Positions 26,605-35,112 of a DNA stretch of 64,000 bases are shown one piece after another. Each line of letters starts with the position of its first letter. Positions within the stretch are counted from its first letter, which is position 1. Below the pieces are notes generated by a model. It had not been told where the DNA came from. It saw only the letters and a program-made list of their open reading frames with translations, and ran no database searches. The DNA comes from Anabaena azotica FACHB-119 (lineage in GTDB: Bacteria > Cyanobacteriota > Cyanobacteriia > Cyanobacteriales > Nostocaceae). The stretch covers positions 21,504 to 85,503 of the forward strand of contig NZ_JACJSG010000040.1 of NCBI RefSeq assembly GCF_014697625.1, given 5' to 3'. The position numbers were made by a program, and so were the translations under genes.

Positions 26605-27053
26605 GCACCCCACTTTTTCAATTCCATTTCAATAATTTTATGTTGTTCTTTACGGAAATGTTTTAACTCAGATTCAGATTTAAGTGACTTTAATTTAAAC
26701 TTCTGAAATTCCCCATCATCTTTTTCAAATAACATAATCCCATCACGAGCTATAAAATGTGATATTAATTCTGAACAATGATTAACTTCTACAACGTCAA
26801 TATGATCTGAATTTAATTTGAATAATTCGCCAATAACTATTGGTAATTCAAACAAACGGAAACTATTATCTTTTACATAAGTCTCACGTTGTTCTTTGTC
26901 ATACAGAACAGCAAAATCCCAGTCACTCTTGGCGTTGGTGTTACCAGTAGCCCTAGAACCAAACAGAACTAACATTTTTAAGTAAGGAATTTTTTCCTGT
27001 ATTTGTAGGGAAAGTTCTTGTAACTCGGCTATTGTCGGATTATTGATTTGCAT
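26601..27053 (-). CDS. MntA-like minimal nucleotidyltransferase antitoxin
   Basis: A 150-residue protein with the nucleotidyltransferase motif G32-S33-x10-D44-x-D46 (VLFGSRATGNTNAKSDWDFA). MNT-type antitoxins inactivate the HEPN partner by transferring AMP. The C-terminal region is rich in Lys and Glu. It is the first gene of the tightly packed run mntA-hepT-cas10d, after a 171-bp gap that contains an AACGCAGAT repeat, and that gap may hold the promoter for the Cascade operon. Confidence 0.9.
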   Translation of the reverse strand: MQINNPTIAELQELSLQIQEKIPYLKMLVLFGSRATGNTNAKSDWDFAVLYDKEQRETYVKDNSFRLFELPIVIGELFKLNSDHIDVVEVNHCSELISHFIARDGIMLFEKDDGEFQKFKLKSLKSESELKHFRKEQHKIIEMELKKWGA

Positions 27054-27137
27054 TTAATTATTCTCCGTAAGGATTAACATTTATTGGCTTAGGGCAAATT
27101 AATATGAAGCTGTGTATAATTAGAGGTCGGGAATAAT

Positions 27138-27171
27138 TGAACGCAGATGCACGCAGATAAACGCAGATAAA
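27138..27171. repeat. AACGCAGAT tandem repeat
   Basis: Three tandem copies (AACGCAGAT GCACGCAGAT AAACGCAGAT type) in the gap upstream of mntA, related to the repeats at 6.8 and 13.4 kb. Confidence 0.7.
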
Positions 27172-27224
27172 TCAATTGATTTTATAATTGGCAACTCATA
27201 TAAAATTGGTATTACTCTACAATT

Positions 27225-28244
27225 TTATTCAATACCTTCGAGTAATTTGGCAACTTGTTCTGGTGCTGGAAGCTGATTTTTTAATTCTTGAGGCAAGGTT
27301 GAAAATACTTTATAAGTTGCTATACCAATCGGTTTATTTGATTCTCTAAGTGCATATTCAACAATAGTTTTGTTCTTAGATTTACAAAGAATAATGCCAA
27401 TTGATAGGTTTTCATCCGGTAGCCTTACCTTGTCATCTAAGACAGCTAAATAAAACTGCATTTTTCCTACATATTCAGGTAAAAACTCTCCTGTTTTTAA
27501 CTCAACAGCAACTAAACATTTCAATTGACGGTGATAAAGCAGTAAATCAATAAAAAATTCCTGCTCTCCAATTTCTAAGCGATACTGACTACCCACAAAG
27601 GTAAACCTGCCACCCATTTCTTGTAGGAATGGTTGAACTCTCGTTAAAATTGCTTGTTCTAATTGTCTTTCGCTGTGTTCATCTGCTAATTCCAAAAAAT
27701 CAAAAGTATATTCATCTTTAACAGCTAGTTGTAGTTGATTACGGATTTCTACCGGAACGGTTTGGTTAAAATTTGTTTGGTTGAGTAAAGTTTTTTCATA
27801 GGTTTGATTTTCAATTTGATGAATTAAAACATTCTTTGTCCAACCAAATTTACGAGTCATTCTGATGTAAAATTCACGTTCTAGGTCATCCTTGCATTTC
27901 TCTAAAATGACTAGATTGTGTGTCCATCCAATTTCTCGCACCATTGGTGCGAGTTTTTCATTCGCGGCGTAAGTTTCATAAAACAGCCTCATTCGCCAGA
28001 GGTTAGCAGCCGAAAAACCGCTAATTCCTGCAAATTCTCTCCGCAAGTCTTTTGCTAGCTGTTCCACTACTGATTTACCCCAGCCGGCTTGCTGCTGTCG
28101 GGTAACAATCATCTGCCCAATATCCCAGTACAGGGCAATGAGTTCTTTATTAACAGCCTTCAGCGCTTCATACTGTGCAGAACGAATGCGTTGTTTCACT
28201 TCCACTAGCAAATCTCCATACTCGTCTGGAATTGGTTTACTCAT
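27225..28244 (-). CDS. DUF1016/YhcG family PD-(D/E)XK nuclease
   Basis: A 339-residue YhcG-type protein. The N-terminal DUF1016 helical domain has YWDIGQMIVTRQQQAGWG and FSAANLWRMRLFY, and the C-terminal PD-(D/E)XK nuclease domain has EFFIDLLLYHR (Asp) and CLVAVELKTGEF (ExK). YhcG proteins are linked to restriction-modification and phage defence. The start overlaps the DUF433 stop by 4 nt, so the two form a pair. Both lie inside the cas gene cluster on the same strand. Confidence 0.92.
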   Translation of the reverse strand: MSKPIPDEYGDLLVEVKQRIRSAQYEALKAVNKELIALYWDIGQMIVTRQQQAGWGKSVVEQLAKDLRREFAGISGFSAANLWRMRLFYETYAANEKLAPMVREIGWTHNLVILEKCKDDLEREFYIRMTRKFGWTKNVLIHQIENQTYEKTLLNQTNFNQTVPVEIRNQLQLAVKDEYTFDFLELADEHSERQLEQAILTRVQPFLQEMGGRFTFVGSQYRLEIGEQEFFIDLLLYHRQLKCLVAVELKTGEFLPEYVGKMQFYLAVLDDKVRLPDENLSIGIILCKSKNKTIVEYALRESNKPIGIATYKVFSTLPQELKNQLPAPEQVAKLLEGIE

Positions 28245-28480
28245 AGCTGTGGACTTTCAATTGAGTCATGATTAACTAACCGAGACGCATAGATTAAACA
28301 GGCTTGTACATCTTCTTGTTCTAACCAGGGATAACCCGCTAACAAGGTTTCGATAGTATCTCCCGCCGCTAACATTCCTAAAATATGTTCAACCGCTAGG
28401 CGGCGATCGCGAATAATAGGTTTACCGCCAAAGATTTGCGGGTTGACTGTAATTCGTTCTAATAGTTTTTGTTCGTTCAT
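28241..28480 (-). CDS. DUF433 family protein, antitoxin-like
   Basis: A 79-residue DUF433 (VapB45-type) protein with the family core ERITVNPQIFGGKPIIRDRR, then a helix-turn-helix-like VEHILGMLAAGDTIETLL and YPWLEQEDVQACLIYA. DUF433 proteins commonly serve as antitoxins or small DNA-binding regulators. It is coupled by a 4-nt overlap to the DUF1016 nuclease; that pairing is unusual and may form a toxin-antitoxin-like unit, but this is inference. Confidence 0.88.
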   Translation of the reverse strand: MNEQKLLERITVNPQIFGGKPIIRDRRLAVEHILGMLAAGDTIETLLAGYPWLEQEDVQACLIYASRLVNHDSIESPQL

Positions 28481-28620
28481 AGAATATCTGTATAAAAACA
28501 GTAGAACTAGGGTAGATTGCTTTATGCTGTGTACGCTGCAAACACCCTATAAATCTGGTAAGCAGGAACTTGAAACAACGACTTTCCGATTACAAGTCGG
28601 ATGTACTTGTAAACAGCATC

Positions 28621-28914
28621 CTACTCTGGTGGGCAATATATATTTACTAAACCTTGCAACTCTTCAATTTCAGCATCTAGATACCTAAGACGATTCAGGA
28701 TTAAATTCTTACACTCCTCAATCTGCTCATCCCGATTGCTGAATTTTTTTAATTCTTCATTGATTGCATCTAGTTTTCTCTCTAAAGCACTGATGCGACA
28801 GCGATTTTCACGAACTTCTCTAAATAGTCTTAAAGTCAATGCTTGATCGAGATGATCAAAATCAGCATCAAGTATAAGGCTCGTCAGGTGGGGGTCGGCA
28901 TTCTGTTTTCGCAT
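28621..28914 (-). CDS. Hypothetical small coiled-coil protein in the cas cluster
   Basis: A 97-residue protein (start MRKQNADPHLTSLIL chosen; an upstream ATG would add 13 hydrophobic residues). From about residue 35 on it has heptad-like helices rich in Leu, Glu and Arg (LFREVRENRCRISALERKLD, IEECKNLILNRLRYLDAEIE). No domain recognised. It lies downstream of the relict CRISPR and cas3' and upstream of the DUF433 gene, on the same strand. Role unknown. Confidence 0.55.
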   Translation of the reverse strand: MRKQNADPHLTSLILDADFDHLDQALTLRLFREVRENRCRISALERKLDAINEELKKFSNRDEQIEECKNLILNRLRYLDAEIEELQGLVNIYCPPE

Positions 28915-29040
28915 TTGTCTTGCATAGAATAACAAACAGTATATAGAGTTCACAGTTTATTAACCAGGGAAACTCTTTTACCCTGTATAACACTTGTGTA
29001 CTATAGTTATAGTATAAGTCTAAGGCACGAAAATTTATAA

Positions 29041-29141
29041 AATCCCTATCAGGGATTGAAACAATACCCTGTGAACGTACTACTGTTCGTTCTTCTGCCT
29101 TTAGACATTGTATAACCAAAATCCCTATCAGGGATTGAAAC
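29041..29141 (+). CRISPR. Relict two-repeat CRISPR next to cas3'
   Basis: Two identical 22-bp cores AATCCCTATCAGGGATTGAA+AC end 79 bp apart, ending in the ATTGAAAC handle and containing the AATCCC/GGGATT hairpin. The core differs from the main array repeat by one base in the loop (TATCA instead of TATTA). The sequence 5' of the two cores is not identical, so the repeats are decayed. The functional orientation is plus, opposite to the main array. With 36-37-bp repeats the implied spacer is about 42 nt. Confidence 0.7.
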
Positions 29142-29142
29142 T

Positions 29143-31323
29143 TCAACCAATCCATATTTCATCCCCTTTGCTTTTAAACGTGTACGCCAAAGTATCAAGC
29201 AACAGCGCAGAGTGACCGAAAGCTATGGAATAGGGCGCTGTCGCATCATGGAAACTGAACCGATCGCTAATTGGGTAAATCTGAAAGTGCATCGGTAGCC
29301 TTAGCCGCATCCGCACTTCCGCCACAGGACGGCGAATTACATAACAAACTAAACCCTCTTTTTTCAGTCGTTTGTTAATTTCCCCAATCCAGTAGTTTTC
29401 CGGTTGCCAAACTTCCACACCCTTTAATACCTGCACCTTCCAAGCATCGGCGATCGCCTGCAAATCCCCAGCGTAGGTAAACTTCCAGTTCAGCCTTTCC
29501 TCCCGGTAGGAACGCAACTTCATAAATGCCATACAGTGAGTAAATCTACCTTTTGCGATCGCCACTCCTGTACGTTCTGCGGTTTCCTTAAGTGTCCGTA
29601 TAAATGCCGCCTCTGTCCAAACTTCAATCTCTAAGTTACCTAAAATACCCGGTAAATCATAGGTTTTAAATCTGTCTACTTCATTTTCTTCGGTTAAATC
29701 ATACAAACCACATTGCAGAGAACTCACACCCCGGAAACTAGCAGCATCATCTGCAATGGGATTTCCCGATTTATTACCAGACAGTGCTTGCCAATCTTTT
29801 GCCCATCCTGAAACACGCCCAGCCACAGATTTTAAGCTAGTGCTAAATACTTCCTCACAGAGTTTTTGAAACTCTTGTCGGCTTTGGGCATACTGTTCTT
29901 TAATCGTGCGATCGCCTAACTTAAAGAACAAGTAAAATGACTGCACTGCACCCCAACTTTTATAATAGCCGCGAAAATCATTTATCTGGCGATATTTCTC
30001 AGCAAGAATATTATGAAAAGATGGGCGATCGCAAATCCTATCTACTTCTAAAGGTGGTGTATCACCCTGAAATAAACGTTCAACCAAAAAGTTAGGTACT
30101 AACGCAAATGCCGTAAAGTTTTGAAACTTAATTTCTTCCCCATCCTTTTCATAACCATCATGTCTACCTAAGCGTCCCAAACGTTGAATAAAGTTACCCG
30201 CATCAGAGGATTCAAAAATCAAGAAATTAATTTTAAAATCAACCCCGACATCAATTGTGCTAGTTCCCAGCACCAAATCAGCCGCCAAACTACCTTCTTT
30301 TTCCGCCTTTCCTGATAAGCCTGTATTTTCTCCAACTTTTAAACCATTAGGCTGCAAAATTTCTTGAAAAAATGGAGTCAAGCGTTTAACTGCGGCGATG
30401 GAGTTAAGAATAATTGCTCCTTTACTCCCTGGATATTGCTGAAACTGCGCTAAAATTAAATTACTATTTTCTTTCAGCCAAGTTTCCGATGCTTTAAAAC
30501 TCGGTTCCAAAGGAATAAAATTTAGTGAAATTGCCCGCGCAACTTGTCGCCATCCTTGATTTCTAAGTTCTTCCTCTTGTGCTGGCGTGTCAGGAAATTG
30601 ATATTTATTTTGTTCAATAGGGTTAATTTCTTGGCAACGAAATCCTGCTAGTTTTAACCTGTCAATTAGATTTTTATCTGGTGTAGCAGAAAGAAACAGA
30701 AATTTCTTCCGGCGATTTGTGCAGCGAATTAACAACATAGTGTTAATGACACTAGCTATTTGTGGCGCAGCGAAAACATGAAACTCATCAAAGATAAATA
30801 AGTCAAAATCCTTGTCAATTTTTGCCCACAGTTTATCAGGACTATCACCAGGAATTATATAAGCGCCGCGATGCAGATAATGAAAGATATCGGGGTTAGT
30901 TAGTAACGCTTCTCTTTGGCTAGTGAGAGTTGCGATCGCAGAACTTTTTTTCAACCCTTCATTCTCTGCATAAACTTCTAAATCAGCCCCACTCAATCTA
31001 ACTATACGCGGTTGATTTTTTGGTTGAAATTTTTCTACATACCCTTGAGTTTGCGTTTCTTGGTCACGGGCTAATTCATTAGTAGGGTAAAGTCCAATAG
31101 CAGACAATTCACCTTGTAAAACTTCTAAATATGCAGCTAAACTTTTACCATCTCCTGTCATCGCAGTGTTAAACACCACATCAATATTCGGATTACGTAG
31201 TGCTTCTAAAGTAGCGACTTGATGCCAAGATAAAGACCAATTTTTCGGTATTTGCACCCCATCAGGTGTGGGGACTGTTTGCGAATAAACAGGTTTGAGA
31301 GTAATTTTGTAATCTTCGGACAT
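29143..31323 (-). CDS. cas3d: Cas3' helicase of the type I-D system (no HD domain)
   Basis: A 726-residue superfamily 2 helicase. Motifs in order: Q motif near Gln35, motif I TAMTGDGKS (Lys60), motif II DEFH at 179-182, motif III FLSATPD near 211-216, STIDVGVDF and QRLGRLGRHDG (motifs V and VI). No HD domain is fused, as expected for type I-D where Cas10d supplies it. The start MSEDYKITLKPVYSQ is chosen; the frame extends 62 codons further upstream through the promoter region of the divergent WYL gene. The stop codon lies next to the relict repeat. Confidence 0.94.
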   Translation of the reverse strand: MSEDYKITLKPVYSQTVPTPDGVQIPKNWSLSWHQVATLEALRNPNIDVVFNTAMTGDGKSLAAYLEVLQGELSAIGLYPTNELARDQETQTQGYVEKFQPKNQPRIVRLSGADLEVYAENEGLKKSSAIATLTSQREALLTNPDIFHYLHRGAYIIPGDSPDKLWAKIDKDFDLFIFDEFHVFAAPQIASVINTMLLIRCTNRRKKFLFLSATPDKNLIDRLKLAGFRCQEINPIEQNKYQFPDTPAQEEELRNQGWRQVARAISLNFIPLEPSFKASETWLKENSNLILAQFQQYPGSKGAIILNSIAAVKRLTPFFQEILQPNGLKVGENTGLSGKAEKEGSLAADLVLGTSTIDVGVDFKINFLIFESSDAGNFIQRLGRLGRHDGYEKDGEEIKFQNFTAFALVPNFLVERLFQGDTPPLEVDRICDRPSFHNILAEKYRQINDFRGYYKSWGAVQSFYLFFKLGDRTIKEQYAQSRQEFQKLCEEVFSTSLKSVAGRVSGWAKDWQALSGNKSGNPIADDAASFRGVSSLQCGLYDLTEENEVDRFKTYDLPGILGNLEIEVWTEAAFIRTLKETAERTGVAIAKGRFTHCMAFMKLRSYREERLNWKFTYAGDLQAIADAWKVQVLKGVEVWQPENYWIGEINKRLKKEGLVCYVIRRPVAEVRMRLRLPMHFQIYPISDRFSFHDATAPYSIAFGHSALLLDTLAYTFKSKGDEIWIG

Positions 31324-31418
31324 ACACTTAAATAGTGTCCGTAACTGGTTGTTAAAATCTATATTGCCACGCAAAATGGAGATTGGCAAGAAGTGTAAGT
31401 ATAAAAGTGTCCGTATAA
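31324..31418. promoter_or_regulatory. Divergent cas3'/WYL promoter with AGTGTCCGTA direct repeats
   Basis: A 95-bp region between two divergent starts. AGTGTCCGTA occurs twice in direct orientation, at 31334-31343 (close to the cas3' start codon) and 31406-31415 (next to the WYL start codon). These are good candidates for operator sites of the WYL protein. A third copy with a 17-nt identical context lies inside cas3' (29590-29606). Confidence 0.55.
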
Positions 31419-32285
31419 ATGAGTCGTAAAGGTCAGTCGATAACTCTCTCATTAAAAGAACGAGATAAAGCCGAACTAGAAGCGATCGCCCTAGAGTTTG
31501 GCATAACATGGGGCGATCGCCCGAACATATCCAAATTAGTAGAAGCGATCGCCCAACGTAAGTTACTCATCGGCAACAATCAAAACTGGTCAGAAAGCCG
31601 CATCAGGGCCTTACATCGGTGTATTGGTGCATTAACTGACATTGGGCAGATTGAACAAGCCCAAGTGATTGCTAAGTTACTACTAGAACGCAGTGAATTA
31701 TCAATCCCACTGAGAAACGAAATTGAACGTTTCCTAGAAAATTTGCCCCCACCTTGGCGTTTACAAATAGATAATTTCATCCTTCGCCAGCAGCCGTTTC
31801 AGCTAACCTATCAAGATGCAGCCGGACGCTTACTTAATTTCACAGTCCGCTATGCCAAAATTGCACCCCATGAAAAACGACAATACCTAGATTGCTGGTG
31901 TGAAGAGACAGAAGGAAACTTTGACATACCTGAACTAATGCACAACTGGAGTTTACGGTTAGACCGAATTACCGATGCAGCCGTGACTTCAATTAGTGGG
32001 GAATGGCGTAATAAATTAGATGAAATCACAGTAGAAATGCACCTATTTGCAGGTTTAGTATTTGCCTATCAAGCCAAACCAGAGGACGAGACTATCGAAT
32101 GGCTACCAGATAAACCAAAAGTTCGACGAGTTATGAGGCGTGTAGCGAGTACCTTTTGGTTTAGCCGCGAAGTCATGCAATATGCACCAGATTGTATAGT
32201 TATAGCGCCAGAGAATGTGCGCGATCGCTTTAAACAAAAACTCCTCACCCTCTGCCAGTTGTATGATATCGAAATCAACAGCTAG
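31419..32285 (+). CDS. WYL-domain transcriptional regulator of the cas locus
   Basis: A 288-residue protein. The N-terminal part (SRKGQSITLSLKERDKAELE, WGDRPNISKLVEAIAQRKL) looks like a ribbon-helix-helix or small DNA-binding domain, and the part from about residue 125 (QQPFQLTYQDAAGRLLNFTV, YAKIAPHEKRQYLDCWC) matches WYL-domain ligand-binding proteins. The C-terminal tail FWFSREVMQYAPDCIVIAPENVR fits the WYL C-terminal extension. WYL regulators often accompany type I-D cas3'. Divergent position suggests control of the cas genes. Confidence 0.87.
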   Translation: MSRKGQSITLSLKERDKAELEAIALEFGITWGDRPNISKLVEAIAQRKLLIGNNQNWSESRIRALHRCIGALTDIGQIEQAQVIAKLLLERSELSIPLRNEIERFLENLPPPWRLQIDNFILRQQPFQLTYQDAAGRLLNFTVRYAKIAPHEKRQYLDCWCEETEGNFDIPELMHNWSLRLDRITDAAVTSISGEWRNKLDEITVEMHLFAGLVFAYQAKPEDETIEWLPDKPKVRRVMRRVASTFWFSREVMQYAPDCIVIAPENVRDRFKQKLLTLCQLYDIEINS

Positions 32286-32301
32286 CAGGGGTGTAAGGGG
32301 G

Positions 32302-32352
32302 TAAGGGTATAGGGGTGTAAGGGTTTTCAATATGTACACCCCTATACCCTTA
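32302..32352. terminator. Bidirectional hairpin between convergent genes
   Basis: A perfect 18-bp inverted repeat (TAAGGGTATAGGGGTGTA and its complement) with a 15-nt loop lies between the stop of the WYL gene and the stop region of the ABC permease gene. It is built from the CCCCTATACC-type repeat. It could terminate both transcripts, though no clear poly-U tail follows. Confidence 0.5.
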
Positions 32353-32361
32353 ACCATGAAA

Positions 32362-33480
32362 CTAACGGCGTATACTCCGAGGGTCAAGGGCATCTCTTAA
32401 CCCATCACCGAGTAAATTAAAAGCTAAAACCGTCAAAATAATCAATATCGCTGGCGGCCAAATTAACCAAGGCTGCAACACAATAATCGAAGCATTACTA
32501 GCTAGGGATAGCATATTACCCCAAGATGGGTCAGGCTGTTGAATACCCAAACCGATAAGACTGAGTATCGCTTCCGAACCGATAAAACTGGGAACCGCCA
32601 AAGTAGCCGAGATAATCACATAAGTAGCAGTTTGCGGCAAAACGTGACGGCGAATAATATATAGTGGATGACCACCCATAGCCTGGGCGGCTTGGACAAA
32701 CTCACGTTCCTTAATTGACAGCACTTGTCCGCGAATTACCCTAGCTAAACCCGCCCAACTAATCACAGAAGTAATCAACACAATGAGTAAAAATCGCTGA
32801 CTGCTAGTTAAACCCGCAGGTAAAACCGACCCCAAGGTGACTAGTAGATAAATACTAGGGAAGGTCATTAGCACCTCGGCAATACGCATGATAATGCTGT
32901 CCGTCCAACCGCCGAAATAGCCAGAGATACCACCTATCAGCAAACCGAGGGGGAAAGTAATTACCACCCCAATAATGCCGATAAACATACTAATACGCCC
33001 ACCATGTAAGAGACGGCTAAATTGGTCGCGTCCTTGTTCGTCAGTACCTAAGATGTTAATTTTTGCCCCGTTATCCGCACCAAATAAATGCCAATTTAAA
33101 GGGATACCAGGGATAACAGTAGTTTCTTCCCAATTAGGCGGTAGGGGTAAACTCACCCGTAACAGTCGATACTCAGGGCCAGAGACAAACAAACGTACAG
33201 GTGAGGGCTTTTTGAAGTCTACAATGACTTGGCGATCGCCTGTTTCTAAATCCGTGTTTCCTTGAGTTGTCGGATAAACGTGAGGGCCGATAAACTGACC
33301 AGATGTTTTAGAAACCCAATAAATTTTCGTTGGTGGTAATAGTGAACCGTTTGGCTGCGCCACATAAGGATCATAAGGGGCAAGAAAATCAGCAGCAATC
33401 ACCGCCACATAGAAAATTATCAGTAAAATTGCCCCAAATCGCGCCAAAGGGTTTTTCTGAAGTCTTTGCCACCAATTCAT
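32362..33480 (-). CDS. Oligopeptide/nickel-type ABC transporter permease (DppC/OppC family)
   Basis: A 372-residue inner-membrane permease. TM1 lies at about residues 12-32 (ARFGAILLIIFYVAVIAADF), followed by a periplasmic loop of about 120 residues, then LGTDEQGRDQFSRLLHGGR, the family hallmark, and four to five more TM helices. The EAA loop (EFVQAAQAMGGHPLYIIRRH) contacts the ATPase. No partner permease, ATPase or binding protein lies nearby, so its partners are encoded elsewhere. The long loop is common in cyanobacterial members. Confidence 0.92.
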   Translation of the reverse strand: MNWWQRLQKNPLARFGAILLIIFYVAVIAADFLAPYDPYVAQPNGSLLPPTKIYWVSKTSGQFIGPHVYPTTQGNTDLETGDRQVIVDFKKPSPVRLFVSGPEYRLLRVSLPLPPNWEETTVIPGIPLNWHLFGADNGAKINILGTDEQGRDQFSRLLHGGRISMFIGIIGVVITFPLGLLIGGISGYFGGWTDSIIMRIAEVLMTFPSIYLLVTLGSVLPAGLTSSQRFLLIVLITSVISWAGLARVIRGQVLSIKEREFVQAAQAMGGHPLYIIRRHVLPQTATYVIISATLAVPSFIGSEAILSLIGLGIQQPDPSWGNMLSLASNASIIVLQPWLIWPPAILIILTVLAFNLLGDGLRDALDPRSIRR

Positions 33481-33559
33481 AATTTATCTGCCTTTTGTCA
33501 GTTGTTAGTTGTCAGTCGTGAGGCAGTGCGGTGGGCGGGTTCCCCGACTTGGAGCAACT

Positions 33560-33645
33560 GCCGAACCCGTTCGCGTTAGCGTCCCGTAGGGAAGGGTCAG
33601 TTGACTATGGACTAATGACCAATGACCAATGACCAATGACTAATG
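33560..33645. repeat. Small dispersed repeat and CAATGAC heptamers
   Basis: The sequence GTTCGCGTTAGCGTCCCGTA resembles other small dispersed palindromic repeats in the window. It is followed by tandem AATGACC units near 33613-33640. Non-coding. Confidence 0.6.
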
Positions 33646-33650
33646 ACTAT

Positions 33651-34526
33651 CTAAGCATGAAGTTTTTCCACTAGGTGCAGACCTTCCTCTTGATTTCTTT
33701 CATGTTCCACTACAAACACATTGGAATAAAGATTGGCTAAAATTTGTTTACCTTGCTGTGTCAAAGATAAATAGCGCAATCCATCCTTAATATATGGATG
33801 AACACTATTCCAGTAAAATTTAGCGTAATTCTTGCGTAAATCGGCTGGTGTTTCGTAACCTAACACTTTAGTCACACCAGTTTCTTCAAACTCGTAGTAC
33901 AAAGATGTGATTTTTTTCAAGTAACGCGGGTCACTTAATTGTCCAATCAAATCGGCAGCACGCACTAGCCCTGGATAACAAAGTGTATTTTGCTGGTCTT
34001 CTGCTGCGGGTACAGGAAAACGAGTCCACTCAATATTACTTTTAATCACCTCAGCATCTATCAGCTTATGACCGCCAAAACGTTCGTCAATAAACAGTTT
34101 AGCTCTATCCACGTGATATGGTGTCAAACTAGCATCGGAAGCACCAGGATGTAGAGAAATCATGTTGCCATTTTTGCCAGTAGCGTATAAATTGGTTTGT
34201 TCTTGGTCTTGTCGGCAGACTCCTTTGACGTAGCCAATATCATGACATACCAAAGAAATAATAAAATGTAGCCAGTCTTCGCTAGAAACCCCACCTTCGC
34301 GGATGTGTTTACCGCGCAAAATTTCTTGCCCTACAAGCGTAACCAAAATTGAGTGTTCCACATTGTGATAGAGAGCATCGCTATTAGCAATGTTCTCTAA
34401 AGCCATGTTACCAGCCCAAGCGATGATGTCTTGGTAATCATTCTTTAAACAGCCATAAGTCCTGGTGTAACCTTCCCGGATTTGTTTGACAAAAGCATCA
34501 ATTAAAATTTCTGTAGCGTTAAACAT
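33651..34526 (-). CDS. HD-domain metal-dependent phosphohydrolase
   Basis: A 291-residue HD-superfamily protein. Metal ligands are likely His58 (ALYHNVEHS), His95-Asp96 (LVCHDIGY) and Asp192 (VRAADLIGQLSD). The region between has SLHPGASDASLTPYHVDRAK. It resembles a family conserved in cyanobacteria with a role in nucleotide or signal phosphate hydrolysis; substrate unknown. It is a single gene between the ABC permease and tRNA-Gly. Confidence 0.86.
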   Translation of the reverse strand: MFNATEILIDAFVKQIREGYTRTYGCLKNDYQDIIAWAGNMALENIANSDALYHNVEHSILVTLVGQEILRGKHIREGGVSSEDWLHFIISLVCHDIGYVKGVCRQDQEQTNLYATGKNGNMISLHPGASDASLTPYHVDRAKLFIDERFGGHKLIDAEVIKSNIEWTRFPVPAAEDQQNTLCYPGLVRAADLIGQLSDPRYLKKITSLYYEFEETGVTKVLGYETPADLRKNYAKFYWNSVHPYIKDGLRYLSLTQQGKQILANLYSNVFVVEHERNQEEGLHLVEKLHA

Positions 34527-34892
34527 ATCAATTACTCAATTTAGGTAGCAATTATTGCTAGTAGGTTTGCAAAAATACATAATCAGGGCAGACCTGATTA
34601 GGATCTAACGCAATTTAGATTCATCCTTTTTAACTCAGGTGTCAGGGTGTGTGCTAGCCGATTGGCTATTTTGTGTACTTAGTAAAGTATGTAATCACTA
34701 CTATCCATTTTCCATATTTTTTCACTGTATGGCGGTGATCTGAATACAAAAGCTATGTGACTCAAGTATGAGCGATGGTTTATGGCAGGTGAGTACACCA
34801 ACGCCTCTACTGATGAGAATACTAACTTATGATGAGGATGCAGATATTATATACACTGCAAAAATAATGTTATAATACCAGTTATACTATGC
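34527..34892. other. Intergenic region between the HD gene and tRNA-Gly
   Basis: About 366 bp without a gene. A TATAAT box at 34871-34876 sits 16 nt upstream of the tRNA-Gly 5' end and is a plausible -10 element; no clear -35 box precedes it. The promoter of the HD-domain gene should be near the left side. Confidence 0.45.
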
Positions 34893-34964
34893 GCGGGCGT
34901 AATTCAGTGGTAGAATGTCACCTTCCCAAGGTGAACGTCGTGGGTTCGAGTCCCATCGCCCGCT
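34893..34964 (+). tRNA. tRNA-Gly(CCC)
   Basis: A 72-nt cloverleaf. The acceptor stem is GCGGGCG/CGCCCGC with discriminator T, the D arm is AATTCAGTGGTAGAAT, the anticodon stem TCACC/GGTGA holds loop TTCCCAA with anticodon CCC, and the T arm is GTGGGTTCGAGTCCCAT. The 3' CCA is not encoded. Confidence 0.95.
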
Positions 34965-35112
34965 TTTGAAAAAGCTTTATTTAAAGGCATTCCCAGGATT
35001 TACCCTCAAAATCCTATCAACTAAATCTGTGAATTCATGTATACCAATTTACAATTATTAGCTTTTTTCTGTGACTTTGGGTGTAGTTCACCAGCTGACT
35101 TTTTCATCGAAA

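Noticed and set aside
28868..29155. A 95-codon minus-strand frame containing FQSLIGIL and VSIPDRDF
   Set aside because: These peptides are translated CRISPR repeats; the frame runs over the relict array and is not a gene.
31324..31509. A longer cas3' start 62 codons upstream
   Set aside because: The extra residues overlap the divergent WYL gene and its operator repeats; they do not resemble helicase sequence.
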